Below, one piece after another: positions 61,133 to 64,000 of a DNA stretch of 64,000 nucleotides (position 1 is its first letter; each line of letters begins with the position of its first letter). Origin of the DNA: DASVEE01 sp036380735. Its GTDB lineage: Bacteria > Acidobacteriota > Thermoanaerobaculia > Gp7-AA8. The position numbers were made by a program, and so were the translations under genes. The notes below the pieces were generated by a model that worked only from the letters and a program-made list of their open reading frames with translations, ran no database searches and was not told where the DNA came from. Location: positions 1 through 64,000 of the forward strand of contig DASVEE010000035.1 in the NCBI GenBank assembly GCA_036380735.1, read 5' to 3'.

Positions 61133-61893
61133 TGCAGGTCCGGGCGTACGCAAAGATCAACTGGTCGCTGCGCATCACCGGGAAACGCGGCGACGGCTTT
61201 CACGACCTGGAAACGATCTTCCAGGAGATCTCGCTGCACGACGAGCTGACGTTCACCCCGGCGGAGCGTCTGTCGCTGACGTGCGACGAGCCGACGATCC
61301 CGGTCGACGAGCGCAACCTGGTCATGCGCGCGGCGCAACTGCTCGGCGCGCCGCCGGTGGCCATCGACCTGCGCAAGCGCATCCCCGCCGGCGGAGGGCT
61401 CGGCGGCGGCAGCTCCGACGCGGCGGCGACGCTCGTCGCGCTCAACGAGATGTTCGACCTCGGCCGCGACGATCTGCCGGCGCTCGCGCTGCAGTTGGGC
61501 TCCGACGTGCCGTTCTTTCTCGTTGGCGGCCGCGCGTATGCGACCGGCCGCGGCGAAGTGTTGACGCCGCTGCCGCCGGAACCAGCGGTGCCTCTGTTGC
61601 TGCTGTTGCCTGAGGAGCGCGTCATGACCGGCGAGGCGTTCGCCTCGCTGCGATCGTTCTCCGCGCCGGCAGGGGCGGACGCGCGCTACGTCAACGACTT
61701 CGAGGAGCCGGTCTTCGCGAAGCTGCCGCGGTTGCGGGAGCTGAAGCAGCGGCTGATCGATGCGGGGGCGACGTTCGCGGCGATGAGTGGATCGGGGTCG
61801 ACGCTGTTCGGCACCTTCCGCGATGCAGAGTCGCGGGACCGGGCGATGGCGCAGTTTGGGGACGTGCGCGCCGAGTCGTGCGAAACGCGATAG
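61132..61893 (+). CDS. ispE: 4-diphosphocytidyl-2-C-methyl-D-erythritol kinase
   Basis: A 253-residue GHMP kinase of the non-mevalonate isoprenoid pathway. VRAYAKINWSLRITGKRGDG at the start, RIPAGGGLGGGSSDAAATLV (ATP-binding motif, about 84-103), QLGSDVPFFLVGGRAYATGR (about 121-140) and FAAMSGSGSTLFGTF (about 209) are all typical. The length is a little short. Its ATG shares a base with the stop of the upstream lipoprotein gene, and a 9-mer array starts on its TAG stop codon. Confidence 0.95.
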   Translation: MQVRAYAKINWSLRITGKRGDGFHDLETIFQEISLHDELTFTPAERLSLTCDEPTIPVDERNLVMRAAQLLGAPPVAIDLRKRIPAGGGLGGGSSDAAATLVALNEMFDLGRDDLPALALQLGSDVPFFLVGGRAYATGRGEVLTPLPPEPAVPLLLLLPEERVMTGEAFASLRSFSAPAGADARYVNDFEEPVFAKLPRLRELKQRLIDAGATFAAMSGSGSTLFGTFRDAESRDRAMAQFGDVRAESCETR

Positions 61894-61970
61894 GACGAAT
61901 AGGACCTATAGGACGAATAGGACGAATAGGACGTCTTTTGTCCCATACGTCCTATAGGTCCTATCGTTCC
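61890..61970. repeat. 9-mer hairpin beginning on the ispE stop codon
   Basis: GCGATAGGACGAATAGGACC and four more units on the left, TTTTG at the tip, then TCCCATACG, TCCTATAGG and TCCTATCGTTCCCC on the right. The ispE TAG is the first TAG of the array. An independent terminator hairpin follows. Confidence 0.92.
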
Positions 61971-61978
61971 CCAAAAAA

Positions 61979-62000
61979 AGCGCCGGCTTTCGCCGGCGCT
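61979..62000 (-). terminator. Rho-independent terminator of the tldE/tldD operon
   Basis: AGCGCCGGC and GCCGGCGCT form a 9-bp stem with a TTTC loop. On the minus strand a TTTTTTT run follows (AAAAAAA at 61,973-61,979 on the plus strand), so it terminates transcription of the minus-strand gene ending at 62,022. Confidence 0.9.
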
Positions 62001-62021
62001 GAACACAACCCGATTGCGGCG

Positions 62022-63359
62022 TTACGCGCCGGCGACCGACACGTTGTCGAACACCAGCGTCGGCGTTCTCAGCGAAGAATACGCGTACGGGTCGTTGCCG
62101 ATCGCGGCGAGCTTCTTCCAGAACTCGAGGTGGTTACCGGAGATGTTCATCTCGGCGACCGGTTCGGCGATGACGCCGTTGCGGACGCGAAAGCCGGTGA
62201 TGCCGAGGGAGAAGTCGCCGGTGCCGCTGTTGGAGTTGCCGCCGATGAAGCCGGTCACCAGGACGCCTTCCTTCATGTCAGCGAGGAGCTGCTGCGCGTT
62301 CTTCTCGCCCAGCTTCCACGCGAGGTTTGACACGGAGCCGCTGGTCGGCGCCATCTTCAGCTTCCGGCCGTAATACGTGTCGACGTAGTAGCTCTTGAGC
62401 ACGCCGTTCTCGAAGATCGTGCGCGGCTTCGCGGCGATCCCTTCAACGTCGTACTTGCGGGAGCCGAAGCCTTTCGGCACGAGCGGATCGTCCGTGATGC
62501 TGATCTTGTCGCTGAGCACCGGCTGGCCGAGCTTCCCTTCGAAGAAGGAGCGCTTCTGCTGGATCGAGGCGGCCGAGAGCGCGCCGTTGAGGTAGCCGAC
62601 GAGGCGTCCGGCGACGCGGTTCTCGACGGCGAGCGTCATGTTCGCCGTTTCACCCTTCTTCGAGCCGAGGCGCGAGAGCGCGCGGCTCGAGGCGAGACGC
62701 CCCAGCTCCGCGGCCGACGGCAGCTCGCTGAACATGCGCGCCCCGGCAAAGGCGCCATCTTCCGGCCGGCGTCCGTCCTTGTCCTTCACGCTGATGTACG
62801 CGCCGGGGTAGAAGCCGGTGGCGCGCGTCTGGCCGGTGAAGCCGTTCGACGTCACCATCCACTGCTCGACGAGGTTCGTGGAAAACGACGTGCTGACGGA
62901 GAGGATCGATTCCGAGCCTTTCACCGAGCGCGCTGCTTCTTCCATCTCTTTCGTCAGCTTGCGCGCGGTGTCGGCGTTGATCGAGAGATACTTCGGATCT
63001 TCGAGCTGCAGGTTCGCCGCGGCCTGACCCTTGTACAGCTCCGGATCGGGGAGGGCGCGGAACGGATCGGCGGCGAGGTTCTTCGTCAGCGCGATGCCGT
63101 CGGCGATGAACGTCTTGAGCGCCTCGGGACGAAGGTCGCTCGTCGAGATGCTGGAGAAGCGGCCGTCGACGTACAGCGCGATCGCGAGACCGCGCGTGGT
63201 CGACTCCGTGATCTTCTCCGGCTTTCCGTCGCGCCATTCGAGGGAGACGTCGCGGACGCGGTAGGCGCGCGCGGAAGCATCCTTCGCTCCCGCTTCCTTC
63301 GCCATCGCCACGGCCGACTGCGAGACCGCCAGCATGTCCTGTTCTTTGGTCTTGCTCAT
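62022..63359 (-). CDS. tldE: TldE/PmbA-type metalloprotease-family protein
   Basis: A 445-residue member of the PmbA/TldD family. Segments: DVSLEWRDGKPEKITESTTR, GLAIALYVDGRFSSISTSDL, SFSTNLVEQWMVTSNGFTGQ, and the C-terminal GFIGGNSNSGTGDFSLGITG (about 380-399) with FRVRNGVIAEPVAEMNISGN. No HEXXXH zinc motif is present, as expected for the TldE (PmbA) partner. Together, TldD and TldE degrade unfolded peptides and mature some RiPPs. The tldD gene is immediately upstream, 12 bases away. Confidence 0.93.
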   Translation of the reverse strand: MSKTKEQDMLAVSQSAVAMAKEAGAKDASARAYRVRDVSLEWRDGKPEKITESTTRGLAIALYVDGRFSSISTSDLRPEALKTFIADGIALTKNLAADPFRALPDPELYKGQAAANLQLEDPKYLSINADTARKLTKEMEEAARSVKGSESILSVSTSFSTNLVEQWMVTSNGFTGQTRATGFYPGAYISVKDKDGRRPEDGAFAGARMFSELPSAAELGRLASSRALSRLGSKKGETANMTLAVENRVAGRLVGYLNGALSAASIQQKRSFFEGKLGQPVLSDKISITDDPLVPKGFGSRKYDVEGIAAKPRTIFENGVLKSYYVDTYYGRKLKMAPTSGSVSNLAWKLGEKNAQQLLADMKEGVLVTGFIGGNSNSGTGDFSLGITGFRVRNGVIAEPVAEMNISGNHLEFWKKLAAIGNDPYAYSSLRTPTLVFDNVSVAGA

Positions 63360-63371
63360 GGTGGGGTCTCC

Positions 63372-64000
63372 TTACGCTTTCTTCTGCTGCGCGCGGCCGC
63401 CGACGGTGATCGACGAGACGCGGACCGTGGGGATGCCCTGCGAGACCGGGACGGACTGGCCGTCCTTGCCGCAGGTCCAGCCGCCTTCGTCGATCTTGAG
63501 GTCGTCCGCGACCATGTCGATCAGCTCGAGCACCTTCGGGCCGTTGCCGATGATGTTGACGTCCTTGATCGGCTTGGTCAGCTTGCCGTCTTCGATGAGG
63601 TAGCCGTTCTTGACGTAGAAGGTGAAGTCGCCGGCGCCGATCTGTACTTGCCCATTGGAGAAGTGATCGCAGTAGATGCCGTTCTTGACGGAGGCGATGA
63701 TCTCTTCGGGCTTGTGCGGTCCGGGGAGCATGTAGGTGGAGCGCATGCGCGGCAGTGGCGAGTTCTCGTAGCCGTCGCGGCGGCCATTGCCCGTCGGCTT
63801 CACGCCGTAGTGCTTGGCCGAGATGGAGTCGTGGAGGTACGTCGTGAGGACGCCCTTCTCGACGAGCATCGTGCGGCCGACGGCGTTGCCCTCGTCGTCC
63901 ACGTTGATCGCGCCGCGGGCGCCTTCCTGCGTTCCTTCGTCGACGATGCTGACGAACGGCTTCGCGACCGGCTTGCCGATCTTGTCGGAGAAGATCGAGA
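63372..64000 (-). CDS. tldD: TldD-type metalloprotease, C-terminal part
   Basis: The frame enters from the right edge without a start (SIFSDKIGKPVAKPFVSIVD) and ends at 63372, about 209 residues. VDDEGNAVGRTMLVEKGVLT, PLPRMRSTYMLPGPHKPEEI, SVKNGIYCDHFSNGQVQIGA and the Cys-containing GGWTCGKDGQSVPVSQGIPT near the C-terminus are typical of TldD. The catalytic HEXXXH lies off the window, so activity cannot be judged. It precedes tldE in the same operon. Confidence 0.9.
   Translation of the reverse strand, partial: SIFSDKIGKPVAKPFVSIVDEGTQEGARGAINVDDEGNAVGRTMLVEKGVLTTYLHDSISAKHYGVKPTGNGRRDGYENSPLPRMRSTYMLPGPHKPEEIIASVKNGIYCDHFSNGQVQIGAGDFTFYVKNGYLIEDGKLTKPIKDVNIIGNGPKVLELIDMVADDLKIDEGGWTCGKDGQSVPVSQGIPTVRVSSITVGGRAQQKKA

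Overview
The window comes from a high-GC, Gram-negative-type bacterial chromosome. It carries a LolC/E-type lipoprotein exporter permease, several lipobox proteins, selA, a CoA-type 2-oxoacid:ferredoxin oxidoreductase pair, a DUF4388/J-domain/TPR protein, an MXAN_5187-like protein and many secreted proteins of unknown role. That mix fits Acidobacteriota or a neighbouring deep Gram-negative phylum. This placement is an inference from gene content; no rRNA or other decisive marker is present.

Layout. 1-4,260: poorly characterised accessory genes: a truncated CDS at the left edge, a small Cys-rich secreted protein, a membrane protein with a TIR/SLOG-like C-terminus, and a sigma-like/TPR pair joined by an ATGA overlap. 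About 4,480-13,060: an integron. A tyrosine recombinase of the IntI type (12,099-13,057, minus, broken by one frameshift) lies upstream of five well-preserved attC sites of 131-198 bp. The sites separate minus-strand cassette genes: a PIN-like protein, a 448-aa unknown, a membrane/NPCBM-like pair, a 349-aa unknown and a truncated gene. One SEC-C cassette gene points the other way. The integrase faces the same way as the cassettes, and the putative attI lies just past its 3' end, which is the reversed architecture known from Treponema-type integrons. 13,500-15,000: a divergent pair of HTH genes next to a 21-bp minisatellite.

15,000-64,000: mostly housekeeping and metabolic genes: two PLP-dependent decarboxylases, recQ, RNase D, trxB, an M23 peptidase, a dCMP deaminase-like gene, tsaB-rimI, a lolC/E-lipoprotein pair, lysS with an aminotransferase, selA, plsC, korAB, ispE and a tldE/tldD pair. 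Among them are secreted enzymes (ceramidase-like, serine hydrolase, DUF3500, esterase) in 41-47 kb. A decayed region at 47.5-49.1 kb holds REP-like, MITE-like and minisatellite DNA with an XRE gene remnant.

The most unusual feature is in the intergenic DNA. About 17 loci carry arrays of one 9-bp unit, GGACNNATR (reverse strand TCCYATNNG), whose framework is nearly fixed and whose two inner bases vary. Arrays often begin on the TAG stop codon of the upstream gene and often face an inverted partner array, so the transcript could fold into a long hairpin. Two other families have the same tandem-repeat-hairpin design from different 7-bp units (TTGTCCG and GGGCTCA). Two loci place a GGGATGACA-ended palindromic element between opposed 9-mer arrays. 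These families do not match any named repeat class I know and are the best candidate here for an undescribed genomic system.
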